Of a DNA stretch of 39,034 nt, positions 1-7,900 are shown in pieces. Origin of the DNA: Verrucomicrobiales bacterium (lineage in GTDB: Bacteria > Verrucomicrobiota > Verrucomicrobiia > Limisphaerales > UBA9464); the NCBI GenBank assembly GCA_027483345.1, contig JAIXUV010000216.1, forward strand, positions 1 to 39,034, written 5' to 3'. How positions within the stretch are numbered: the stretch's first letter is position 1; every line of letters starts with the position of its first letter. The translations under genes were made by a program, and so were the position numbers. Below the pieces are notes generated by a model. The model had not been told where the DNA came from and did not search any database. It was given only the letters and a program-made list of their open reading frames with translations.

Positions 1-11
1 CGGCTCCCGGA

Positions 12-37
12 CGGCGGAGGCCTTTCGGTCTCCGCCG
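12..37 (-). terminator. Hairpin downstream of flagellin gene 1
   Basis: A perfect 8-bp stem (CGGCGGAG/CTCCGCCG) lies about 20 nt past the flagellin 1 stop codon. Read on the minus strand, two further pairs close on a GAAA tetraloop after one mismatch. No clear T-run follows before the window edge, so it may be a weak or factor-assisted terminator, or an RNA 3'-end stabiliser. Flagellins 2 and 3 have hairpins in the same place. Confidence 0.5.
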
Positions 38-56
38 CCGGAAGCGGTTTGTTTCT

Positions 57-860
57 TCAGCCGAGCAGGCGGAGAGCCGACTGCGGGCTGGCGTTGGCCT
101 GGGCCAGCATGGCGGTGCCTGCTTGGACCAGGATGTTGTACCGGGAGAACTGGGTGCTCTCCTCGGCGACGTTCACGTCCTTGATGCGGCTGTTGGCGGC
201 GCTGAGGTTGTCCTTCAGCACGCCGAGCTGCTCCGAGTACATGCCGAGCGAGGCCTGGTTGGCACCCACGGTGGCACGGTCGGCAGCCAGCTGGCTGATC
301 GCCGTCTTCACCTCGGTCAGCGCGCTGGCCGCGTTGGCCGTGGTGGTCAGGTCGGATCCGGTGGCGCCGGTGTAGCTGGTGGAACCCAGGTCGATGCCGG
401 TGACGGCGGTGGTGTTGCCGTCGCTGTCGGTGGTGACGGCCAGGTCGGACCCGGAGAACAGACTGACCCCGTTGAAGTCCTTCGTCGCCGTGTTGGTGAT
501 GAAGGTCCCGAGGTTCTGGAACTCCTGGTCGTAGAGGGCGCGGTCGGCGTCGCTCTTGGTGACATCCTGGGCGAGGATCGACAGCTCGCTCATCCGGTCC
601 AGGGACTTGGCGACCTTCTTGAGGAAGCCGTCCTGGGTCTGGGTGAACGAAACCGCGTTGCCGACGTTGTCGTTGGCCGCCTGGGTGCGGTTGATTTGTG
701 CGTCGAACCGGGTCGCGACCGCGAAGCCCGCCGCGTCGTCCGCCGGATTCACCAGCTTGGAGCCGGTGGACAGGCGTGCGAGCGAGCGGTTCAGCATTGC
801 GCTGGATTCGCCGAGGTTCCTCGACGCGGTGAGCGCCGAGTAGTTGGTGTTGATGACCAT
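57..860 (-). CDS. Flagellin (copy 1)
   Basis: Flagellar filament subunit, exported through the flagellar type III apparatus and polymerised outside the cell. The start (MVINTN) was chosen because the D0 helix of flagellins begins there and AAGGAG lies 4 nt upstream; an open frame continues 47 codons further but only through leader sequence. Length is 267 residues, a short flagellin: the conserved N-terminal D0/D1 region (about 1-140) with the typical LARLSTGSK and DDAAGFAVATRF segments, a small variable centre (about 140-185), and the C-terminal D1/D0 region ending in ALRLLG. It differs from copy 2 at about 22 of 267 positions (about 92% identity by eye), concentrated in the centre and the two ends, and is less like copy 3. 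It has its own leader and downstream hairpin, so it is probably monocistronic. Confidence 0.96.
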   Translation of the reverse strand: MVINTNYSALTASRNLGESSAMLNRSLARLSTGSKLVNPADDAAGFAVATRFDAQINRTQAANDNVGNAVSFTQTQDGFLKKVAKSLDRMSELSILAQDVTKSDADRALYDQEFQNLGTFITNTATKDFNGVSLFSGSDLAVTTDSDGNTTAVTGIDLGSTSYTGATGSDLTTTANAASALTEVKTAISQLAADRATVGANQASLGMYSEQLGVLKDNLSAANSRIKDVNVAEESTQFSRYNILVQAGTAMLAQANASPQSALRLLG

Positions 861-926
861 ATGACTCCTTCCGTGAAGTCGCCCCGTTGCCGGGGCCTTC
901 CTTCTGAACGCGGCATCCTTGCCGCG
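861..926 (-). promoter_or_regulatory. Structured flagellin leader 1 (three-hairpin element)
   Basis: On the minus strand three hairpins occupy the 66 nt before the AUG. Hairpin A (909-926) is CGCGGC-AAGGAT-GCCGCG. A 12-nt linker follows. Hairpin B (881-896) is GCCCCG-GCAA-CGGGGC. Hairpin C (863-880) is GACTTC-ACGGAA-GGAGTC and holds the Shine-Dalgarno sequence in its loop and 3' arm, 2 nt from the AUG. The loop and closing bases of A read CAAGGATG, an exact match to the CARGGAUG core of the E. coli CsrA consensus. CsrA binding is an inference. Upstream, 975-988 is the palindrome GGCGGCCGGCCGCC and two small hairpins sit at 989-1000 and 1001-1016. No sigma-28 or sigma-54 promoter could be assigned with confidence. 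Confidence 0.65.
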
Positions 927-1112
927 GGGTGGTATGTTCGACGGGAACCACCCGTTTCCCGATCCGGCTTTTCCGGCGGCCGGCCGCCTGGTTTGCACCA
1001 CCCGTCACACGACGGGGAAAATCGTTGTCATGGTCTCGGTTGGGGAGGCGTCGGAGCCGGGGCTTGGCTTCCGCCGCTTGTTCCGGGGCCGTTTGGCCCT
1101 CGGGAAGGCCTG

Positions 1113-1144
1113 CCCGGGCGTCGGCGTCTCGGCCGACGCCCGGG
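1113..1144 (-). terminator. Strong hairpin downstream of flagellin gene 2
   Basis: A perfect 12-bp GC-rich stem (CCCGGGCGTCGG with its complement) and 8-nt loop begin 15 nt after the flagellin 2 stop. No T-run follows. Its place between two flagellin genes suggests that it ends or protects the flagellin 2 transcript and separates it from the flagellin 1 leader. Confidence 0.65.
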
Positions 1145-1159
1145 AGGGTTTGCCTGTCT

Positions 1160-1963
1160 TCAGCCGATCAGTCGGAGGGCCGCCTGCGGGCTGGAGTTGG
1201 CCTGGGACAACATCGCCGTTCCGGCCTGGACCAGGATGTTGTAGCGGGCGTACTGGGTGCTCTCCTCGGCGACGTTCACGTCCTTGATGCGGCTGTTGGC
1301 GGCGCTGAGGTTGTCCTTCAGCACGCCGAGCTGCTCCGAGTACATGCCGAGCGAGGCCTGGTTGGCGCCCACCGTGGCGCGGTCGGCGGCCAGCTGGCTG
1401 ATCGCCGTCTTCACCTCGGTCAGCGCGCTGGCCGCGCCGGTCGTGGTGCTGATGTCCGAGCCGGTGGCGCCGGTGTAGCTGGCGGAGCCCAGGTCGATGC
1501 CGGTGACGGCGGTGGTGTTGCCATCGCTGTCGGTGGTGACAGCGAGGTCGGATCCGGAGAACAGGCTGACCCCGTTGAAGTCCTTCGTCGCGGTGTTGTC
1601 GATGAAGGTACCGAGGTTCTGGAACTCCTGGTTATAGAGAGCGCGGTCGGCGTCGCTCTTGGTGACATCCTGGGCGAGGATCGACAGCTCGCTCATGCGG
1701 TCCAGGGACTTGGCGACCTTCTTGAGGAAGCCGTCCTGGGTCTGGTTGAACGAGATGGCGTTGCCGATGTTGTCGTTGGCGGCCTGGGTGCGGTTGATCT
1801 GCGCGTCGAACCGGGTGGCGACGGCGAACCCCGCCGCGTCGTCCGCCGGGCTGACCAGCTTGGAGCCGGAGCTGAGGCGTGCGAGCGAACGGTTCAGCAG
1901 TGCGCTGGATTCGCCGAGGTTTCTGGCCGAGGTGAGGGCCGAGACGTTGGTGTTGATAACCAT
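1160..1963 (-). CDS. Flagellin (copy 2)
   Basis: Filament subunit of 267 residues, the same length as copies 1 and 3. The start at MVINTNVSAL is supported by AAGGAG just upstream and by the flagellin N-terminus. The D0/D1 helices at both ends are intact and the central region is small. About 35 residues around positions 76-110 are identical to copy 1, and the upstream region is also strongly conserved between the two, so copies 1 and 2 derive from a recent tandem duplication or are kept alike by gene conversion. Copy 2 ends ALRLIG. No flagellar chaperone, cap or hook gene is in the window. Confidence 0.96.
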   Translation of the reverse strand: MVINTNVSALTSARNLGESSALLNRSLARLSSGSKLVSPADDAAGFAVATRFDAQINRTQAANDNIGNAISFNQTQDGFLKKVAKSLDRMSELSILAQDVTKSDADRALYNQEFQNLGTFIDNTATKDFNGVSLFSGSDLAVTTDSDGNTTAVTGIDLGSASYTGATGSDISTTTGAASALTEVKTAISQLAADRATVGANQASLGMYSEQLGVLKDNLSAANSRIKDVNVAEESTQYARYNILVQAGTAMLSQANSSPQAALRLIG

Positions 1964-2119
1964 ATGACTCCTTCCGTGAAGTCGCCCCGTTGCCGGGGCT
2001 TCTCTTCTGAACGCGGCGTCCTTGCCGCGGGGTGGTGTGTTTAAAGGGGACCTCCCATTCCCCACTCCGGCTTTTCCGGCGGCCGGCCGCCTGGCTTTCG
2101 CCACCCGCCACACGGCGGG
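1964..2119 (-). promoter_or_regulatory. Structured flagellin leader 2
   Basis: Same architecture as leader 1. Hairpin A at 2012-2029 (CGCGGC-AAGGAC-GCCGCG), 12-nt linker, hairpin B at 1984-1999 (GCCCCG-GCAA-CGGGGC), hairpin C at 1966-1983 (GACTTC-ACGGAA-GGAGTC), then ATATG. Further upstream: palindrome GGCGGCCGGCCGCC (2078-2091), small hairpin TGGC-GAAA-GCCA (2092-2103) and CCCGCC-GTGT-GGCGGG (2104-2119). The last two pair like their counterparts in leader 1 but with base-pair-preserving changes. The 306-base gap between flagellins 2 and 3 holds only this leader and the flagellin 3 end hairpin. Confidence 0.65.
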
Positions 2120-2222
2120 GAAAAATTGGTTTCACTTCATCGGAGGCGCACCGCGGTTCCTCCTGGTTGCTCCTGCAACGGTGCCTTTGCCGCCATCCGC
2201 CGGACTCCGCCGGCGTCGGATC

Positions 2223-2260
2223 CGCCTCCAGTGCCCGGTCACCCGGGCCGCCCGGAGGCG
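2223..2260 (-). terminator. Two-part hairpin downstream of flagellin gene 3
   Basis: An outer 7-bp stem (CGCCTCC/GGAGGCG) encloses an inner 6-bp stem (GCCCGG/CCGGGC, loop 2239-2242), about 10 nt past the flagellin 3 stop. It sits where hairpins follow flagellins 1 and 2. No T-run is visible. Confidence 0.5.
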
Positions 2261-2269
2261 CGTCTCAGA

Positions 2270-3073
2270 TCAGCCGAGCAGTCGCATGACGGCCTGCGTG
2301 GACTGGTTCGCCTGCGTCAACATCGCGGTGCCTGCCTGCACCAGGATGTTGTAGCGGGCGTACTGGGTGCTCTCCTCGGCCACGTCCACGTCCTTGATGC
2401 GGCTGTTCGCGGCGCTGAGGTTGTCGGCGAGCGTGCCGAGGTTGTCCTTGTAGGAGTTCAGGGAGGCCTGGTTGGCGCCGATCGTGGCGCGGTCCGTCGC
2501 GAGCTGGGAGATCGCGGTCTTCACGTTCGTCAGCGCCGAGGCCGCCGCCGTGGTCGTCGAGATGTTCGAACCCGTGGCGCCGGTGTAGCTCGTCGAGCCG
2601 AGGTCCAGGCCGGTGACGGACACCGTGGCACCGTCGCCGTCGGTCGTGACGGCCAGGTCAGTCCCGGAGAAGAGGCTGACCCCGTTGAAGTCCTTCGAGG
2701 CGGAATCCGTGACGAACGTGCCGAGGTTCTGGAACTCCTGGTCGTAGAGGGCGCGGTCGGCGTCGCTCTTCGTGATGTCCTGTGCGAGGATCGACAGCTC
2801 GCTCATGCGGTCCAGGGCCTTGGAGACCTTCTTTAGGAAGCCGTCCTGGGTCTGGGTGAACGAGATGGCGTTGGCGAGGTTGTTCGAGGCCGCGTTGGTG
2901 CGGCTGATCTGCGCCTCGAAGCGGGTCGAGACGGCGAGGCCCGCGGCGTCGTCCTGCGGCGACGTGATCTTGGACCCGGAGCTGAGGCGCGCCAGGGAGC
3001 GGTTCAGCATCACCGAGGAATCGTTGAGGTTCCGCGCGCTGACCTGAGCCGAGATGTTAGTATTGATGACCAT
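2270..3073 (-). CDS. Flagellin (copy 3)
   Basis: Filament subunit of 267 residues starting MVINTNISAQ and ending MRLLG. The frame is open for 306 codons upstream, but only the last part is flagellin, so the start is set at the family N-terminus. It is the most divergent copy: the centre and many D1 positions differ from copies 1 and 2, yet length is identical and D0 helices are conserved. Its ribosome-binding site is weak (CGGACAGAG before the ATG) compared with AAGGAG in the other two, so it may be expressed at a different level and could be a minor or basal filament subunit (inference). It lies divergently from the ThuA-like gene. Confidence 0.95.
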   Translation of the reverse strand: MVINTNISAQVSARNLNDSSVMLNRSLARLSSGSKITSPQDDAAGLAVSTRFEAQISRTNAASNNLANAISFTQTQDGFLKKVSKALDRMSELSILAQDITKSDADRALYDQEFQNLGTFVTDSASKDFNGVSLFSGTDLAVTTDGDGATVSVTGLDLGSTSYTGATGSNISTTTAAASALTNVKTAISQLATDRATIGANQASLNSYKDNLGTLADNLSAANSRIKDVDVAEESTQYARYNILVQAGTAMLTQANQSTQAVMRLLG

Positions 3074-3226
3074 AACTCTGTCCGTGAGTTCGTCCCCTTC
3101 CGGAGACACTTGTACTGATCGCGACGTCCATGTCGCGGATGGCACCATTCCCGTCCATGGGGGGCGTCCATCGTGCTCCCCTCCGAAGTTTTTCCCGGCT
3201 TCCGGCCGCCGGTGTCTTGCGACACC
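3074..3226 (-). promoter_or_regulatory. Structured flagellin leader 3
   Basis: Sequence has drifted from leaders 1 and 2 but the fold is kept. Hairpin A (3120-3137) is CGCGAC-ATGGAC-GTCGCG. A 12-nt linker follows. Hairpin B (3092-3107) is GTCTCC-GGAA-GGGGAC, a GNRA loop on a stem changed at three pairs including one G-U. Hairpin C (3074-3090) is AACTC-ACGGACA-GAGTT, directly touching the AUG. ATGGAC occurs twice more on the minus strand at 3153-3158 and 3166-3171. A 6-bp GCAA-loop hairpin (3211-3226) matches the small GNRA hairpin upstream of leaders 1 and 2. The same 249-base gap must also hold the promoter of the divergent ThuA-like gene, which I cannot pinpoint. Confidence 0.6.
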
Positions 3227-3322
3227 AAAGTGATCGGAGCCCCACCACGGAACTTGAGCGGAATCTGGACTCCCTTCTCCTTCCGTTGACCGGCGGAGGT
3301 GCCTCGAACCAGTCTCGGCCCG

Positions 3323-4090
3323 ATGAAACCTTCCATCCTGGTCCTGCTGCTCGCGGCGTTGTCGTGGGGCGGTTGTTCCCATCGCGATCCGGCCGCACGG
3401 CCGCTGAGGGCGCTGCTGATCACCGGCGGCTGCTGCCACAACTACGCCTTCCAGACCCAGGCCCTCACCAACGCCGTCGCCCGGCATGCCCTCGTGGATT
3501 GGACGATCGTGAACGAGGGTGGGAACGGCACGAAGGCGGAGATCCCCCTCTACTCCCGCAAAGACTGGGCGAAGGGCTACGACGTGGTGGTCCACAACGA
3601 GTGCTTCGCCGACACCACCTCGCCGGACTACATCCGTTCGATCACGGCGGTCCATGAAGCCGGGGTGCCGGCGGTGGTGATCCACTGCGCGATGCACACC
3701 TACCGCGCGACTTCGATCGACGATTGGCGACGCTTCCTCGGCGTGACCAGCCGGCGCCACGACCACCAGAGCCGGTATCCGGTGAAGAAGGTCCTGCCCG
3801 GACATCCGATCGTGAAGGACATGCCCGATGACTGGCGCACGCCGAAGGACGAACTCTACGTGATCGACAAGGTCTGGCCTGGAGCCACGCCGTTGGCCAC
3901 CTCGGTGAGCGAGGCCGACGGGAAGACCTATCCGGTGGCCTGGATCAACCAAGCCGGGAAGGCGAGGGTCTTCGGGACCACCTTCGGGCACTCCGACGAC
4001 ACCTTCCGCGATGCGGTCTACCTCGACATGGTCAGCCGCGGGCTGGTCTGGGCAGCGGGTGGCACGCCGATCCGGGTCTCAGCTCTGTGA
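3323..4090 (+). CDS. ThuA-like domain lipoprotein
   Basis: Secreted protein of 255 residues with a glutamine-amidotransferase-like fold of the ThuA family, often found in sugar-use contexts of Verrucomicrobiota and Planctomycetota; the reaction is unknown. Start ATG 3323 gives a signal sequence MKPSILVLLLAALSWGGC; the Cys at 18 could be lipidated, though Trp at -3 is not a standard lipobox. A GTG at 3299 in frame has GGAG immediately against it, too close to serve. Family features: LLITGGCCHNY after the signal, YDVVVHNECFAD, PAVVIHCAMHTYR, and a late ARVFGTTFGHSDDTF segment. Its last 12 bases overlap the end of convergent thiD. Confidence 0.88.
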   Translation: MKPSILVLLLAALSWGGCSHRDPAARPLRALLITGGCCHNYAFQTQALTNAVARHALVDWTIVNEGGNGTKAEIPLYSRKDWAKGYDVVVHNECFADTTSPDYIRSITAVHEAGVPAVVIHCAMHTYRATSIDDWRRFLGVTSRRHDHQSRYPVKKVLPGHPIVKDMPDDWRTPKDELYVIDKVWPGATPLATSVSEADGKTYPVAWINQAGKARVFGTTFGHSDDTFRDAVYLDMVSRGLVWAAGGTPIRVSAL

Positions 4091-4882
4091 CCGGAGCCGG
4101 TGCAGCGGGTCGAGCGCGGTGTGGCCCGCGATTCGGACGCTGTGCCGGATGCTGCCGGTGATGAATTCCTTGGCTGCCTTCACCGCCGCCGGCAGCTCCA
4201 TTCCCTGCGCGAGAAAGGCCGCGATCGCCGCGGAGTAGGTGCAGCCGGTGCCGTGGGTGGCGACCCCGCGGACGAAGGGGGCCGAAAGGATCTCCTCGAC
4301 GGAGCCGTCCCACAGGATGTCGGTGGCCAGTTTCGAGTCGCGGAGGTGTCCGCCCTTCACCAAGGCGGGGACGCCCCACCGGCCATGGATGGCGCGCGCG
4401 GCGAGTCGCAGGTCGTCGATGCTTCCCAGCGCGCGCCCCAGCATCTCCACGGCCTCGTCCAGGTTCGGCGTGACGATGGCCGCCGCCGGAACCAGCCGGT
4501 CCAGGAGGGCCCTGCGGGCATCCGGACGCAGGAGCCTCGCACCCGAGGTGGCGATCATCACCGGGTCCACCACCACGGGGATGCCGGGGTTGGCCTTCAT
4601 CCAGTCGGACACGGTCCGGATGATCCCCGCGTTGAAGAGCATGCCGGTCTTCGCCGCGGACGCGGGCAGGTCGCGGGTCAGCACGTCCAGTTGGGATCGC
4701 ACGAAGGCCGCGGGGCACGGTTTCACGGCGGTCACGCCGACCGGCGACTGAGCGGTGAGGCAGGTCAGGGCCGTGGTCCCGTGTGCGCCCAAGGCGGCGA
4801 AGGCCTTCAGGTCCGCCTGGATGCCGGCGCCGCCGCCGCTGTCGGAGCCGGCGATGGTGAGGACGATGGGAAGCCGCTTCAT
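4079..4882 (-). CDS. thiD: Hydroxymethylpyrimidine / phosphomethylpyrimidine kinase
   Basis: Phosphorylates HMP and then HMP-P to give HMP-PP for thiamine synthesis, in the cytoplasm. The protein is 267 residues, normal for ThiD. It starts [21 protein letters not shown], the family's substrate-binding N-terminus, has [16 protein letters not shown] in the middle, [10 protein letters not shown], and the anion-hole/catalytic [20 protein letters not shown] near residue 210. ATG 4882 was chosen; a GTG directly before it (4885) would add one residue. No clear Shine-Dalgarno is visible. No other thiamine genes are nearby, and I see no TPP riboswitch in the short upstream gap. Confidence 0.95.
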   Translation of the reverse strand: MKRLPIVLTIAGSDSGGGAGIQADLKAFAALGAHGTTALTCLTAQSPVGVTAVKPCPAAFVRSQLDVLTRDLPASAAKTGMLFNAGIIRTVSDWMKANPGIPVVVDPVMIATSGARLLRPDARRALLDRLVPAAAIVTPNLDEAVEMLGRALGSIDDLRLAARAIHGRWGVPALVKGGHLRDSKLATDILWDGSVEEILSAPFVRGVATHGTGCTYSAAIAAFLAQGMELPAAVKAAKEFITGSIRHSVRIAGHTALDPLHRLRSQS

Positions 4883-4920
4883 CACGGGGAGAGGTTAGTC
4901 CCGTCCGGCCGAAGCCGAAA

Positions 4921-4953
4921 CGAAAACGCCGTCCAGCGTATGCCGGACGGCGT
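4921..4953 (-). terminator. Rho-independent terminator of the Calx-beta gene
   Basis: A perfect 9-bp stem (ACGCCGTCC/GGACGGCGT) with a 10-nt loop is followed on the minus strand by TTTTCGTTTC. It lies 23 nt beyond the stop codon of the large secreted protein and before thiD. Confidence 0.8.
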
Positions 4954-4975
4954 GGTCGGTGTGGATTCGGTCCGA

Positions 4976-7900
4976 TCAGTTCCGGCCCACGCGGTAGTAC
5001 CGCACCGTGTGGTCGGCGGCATCGGCATCGACATGGGTGGCTCCGAACGCCGTGCCCGGGATTTCGCCGATCCGGCGCCAGTTCACGAGGTCGTCCGAGC
5101 ACTCCAGGAAGGAGACGCCCGGGGCGGTCGTGTCGGAATCGTCCACCACCACGACCTGGACCGCGCCGTCGTTGCGTCGCTCGACCGAGGCGATGCGGGG
5201 CCTGGAGTCGTCCGTGGATTGCGACCGGCTTTCCCCGATGCGGATCCGGACGTCGCGCCCGTCGAACGAAGCGGATCCGGAAAAGGCCGTCGCGGCGACC
5301 CCGGTGACCGTCGCGGTGACCCGTCGGTTGGCGTCGTCCGTGAACGGCCCGAACCGCAGCATCCCGGCGGCGGCGTCATGGACGGCGTTGTCGCTGAGGT
5401 TGGTCACCGACAGTCCTGGTCCGATGAACAACTCCGCCACCTGGCACAGGGTTCCGGTGGCCGGCAGCAGGCGCAGGGTCAGGTCGACCTCGTTGGTCCG
5501 ACCGGCCACACGCCGCATCTCCAGCACCGCAAAGCTCAACGGATCGCGTTCCGGCATCCCCTCGGGCCACAGCGAAGGCAGGTCGAGAACCGAGTTGTCG
5601 ACGAATCCGGACAGGGTCGTCTCCGCGAGGGAGACGAGGACCGGCTTCGTCGACTCGTCCTTGGCGAGGGTGAGCCCGGTGACGTTGGTCGTCGGCTCCG
5701 CAGGAATCCACGCGAGCGGCTCACGGACTCCGTCGCGCCAGGTGTAGTGTCCGCCGGCGGCGACGAGGAAACCGGCGCGGGAGACGTACGACGCCGGTAT
5801 CCGCCCCGTGGCGCCGGCCCAGGCGGTGCCGTTCCTCCAGGCATTGGCGTAGTCGAGGAATTCCTGCTCATCCAACTTGGACGAAGGTGTCGCGACATCC
5901 GCGGGGTGCAGCCGTGACGGGGAGTTGGTCGGAGCGGGAACCACGGCGATCTCCACCGTCTCCGAGCGGACGACGGTTCCGCGGACGTCCGCCCTGGCAT
6001 GGAGCCGGTGGGTTCCGGCCGGCGGGTTCGTCCAGGCCCATTCGTGGATCCGCGGTGCGCCTGGGATCACGGCGTCCCGGGTGAGGTGTTCGGATACCCC
6101 GACGACCACCTCGCCGTCCAGGAACTCGACCCGGCGGATGTCCGCTGCGAGGTCCACGGCGAAGGCCCGGAAGGAAACCGCGGCGGGCTGGGTGAAGCGC
6201 GCGCCGTCCACCGGACTCAGGAGGCGGATCCAAGCGGTCGGATCCGGTTCGGAGACGGCGTCATGGATCACGACGGTCGCCGGCCCTGCATCGCCCACCA
6301 GGTAGTGGCGGTCCGGCGCGAGGGTCAGCACCACGGTCTCGTCGGATTCGACGCGTCGATCCGGAAGCGGCACAAGTCGGATGGAAGTCGAGTCCGCGCC
6401 CGCGGGAAGGATGATGTCCCCGTCGAGGTAGACGAAGTCGCGACCGTTGGAGGCGGTGCCGGAAACGGTGTATCGGACCTTGAGAGGAGAGCTGGTGGAT
6501 CCGCTGCGGGAGAGGAGGAAGGAGCCGATCGAGGCGGCCGATCCCGCGACCGGTTCCCGGACCTCGGCCACCGAGGCGACGAGCCGGACCGTCGGCCTCT
6601 CACCCTCCGTCGCCGGCGTGTCGCGGATCAGTCCACGGGCCGATTCCGGTCGGCCGACCTCGTAGGTGGGACGCATACGGACATACGGCAAGGGTTCGGG
6701 TTGGACGAGGGTGACCACGACCGTTTCCTCGCCTTCGACCCGAACATCCGGCAGCGCCTCGAGGTCGAGGAGCACATTGGTCTGACCGGCTGCAAGCTCC
6801 AGGACCAGCGGGGCCGGAAGGAACAGGGAGGGATCCGTTCCGAAGGCTTCGCCAATCCTCCGGAAGTCGGCGAGATACCGAGCGGAACCGGAGAAGCGGT
6901 AGTGGACCGACAGAGCCGAGGCGGCCGGCCCGGAACGGCGGACCTCGAACCGGAGGCCGTCGGCGGCGTTGGTCTCGGTGGCGACGCCATCCAGGGTGTG
7001 GAGGGTCACGGTCGGAAGGTCGGTGGCGGGATCTGCGTCCTCGATCGAGGCCCTTGCGACCGAGGAGTTCTCGTCGATCCGGTAGGGTGCATCGCGGTCG
7101 AGCGCGGGCTCGAGGTGGAGTTCAACGGTCTCAACTCCCTCGGATTCCCTATCCGTCACGGCGGAGCCGCCCACGCGGATGGAACGGACGCCGGGGGCGA
7201 ATTCGATCCAATCCTCCCTCAGAAGGATCGTGGGACGCGCGCACAACGGGCAGGGATCCTTCTCCAGATGGTAGTCGGAGCCGCGGGTGGCGGACCCGGA
7301 CACGGAAAACCGGACCTTCAAAGGGCCATCGGCGGAACCATCCCGTTCGATCCGGAAGACGAAGGCGGATTCCGGCACGGCCTCGGAGGCGGAAGAGACC
7401 TCGGTGTTAACCCGCACCCGCGGTGCCTCCCCGGATGGAACGGCGACGAGGAGCAGGTCTGGGGAAACCACGGGGACGCCACCGGCGGTCGTGGCCAAGG
7501 CCCGGATCCGGTTGATGCCGGCGAAGGCGTTGGTGCTTTGCCAGGTCAACGAGTGGCCAATCGGGGTCCCGTTGGTGGGGGCCACGAAGAAGCGGATCGA
7601 GCTTTCGCCGATCTTCCGAGTGTTCCGACCGTCCGAGTCGGACACCACGTACTCGACGTCGGGCAGGTAGCCGGAGGGATCCGTCGCGATGACGTCGAGG
7701 ACGACCGGACCGCCGGGGACGAAACCGGAGCCCTGCGCCGGGCTGACCCAGGCGATCGAGGCGGGCCGCGCCATGTCCCGGTCGCGGATGGCCGATTCGG
7801 CGCGGCCGGGGTTGCCGATGACGTAGGCCTCGGCGCCGGTGGGTGGCAGGATGGAAAGCGTGACCGACTCCGAACCTTCGGCGAGCGCGTCGCCGACGGG

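Noticed and set aside
1001-1016. Hairpin CCCGTC-ACAC-GACGGG as a terminator
   Set aside because: It is followed by an A-run on the plus strand and preceded, not followed, by T on the minus strand, so it fits no transcription end in either direction.
123-2044. Long plus-strand frames opposite flagellins 1 and 2
   Set aside because: Antisense shadows, repeated because the flagellin genes are repeated.
4886-4975. TPP riboswitch upstream of thiD
   Set aside because: The gap is short and already occupied by the Calx-beta gene terminator; no THI-box-like sequence is present.
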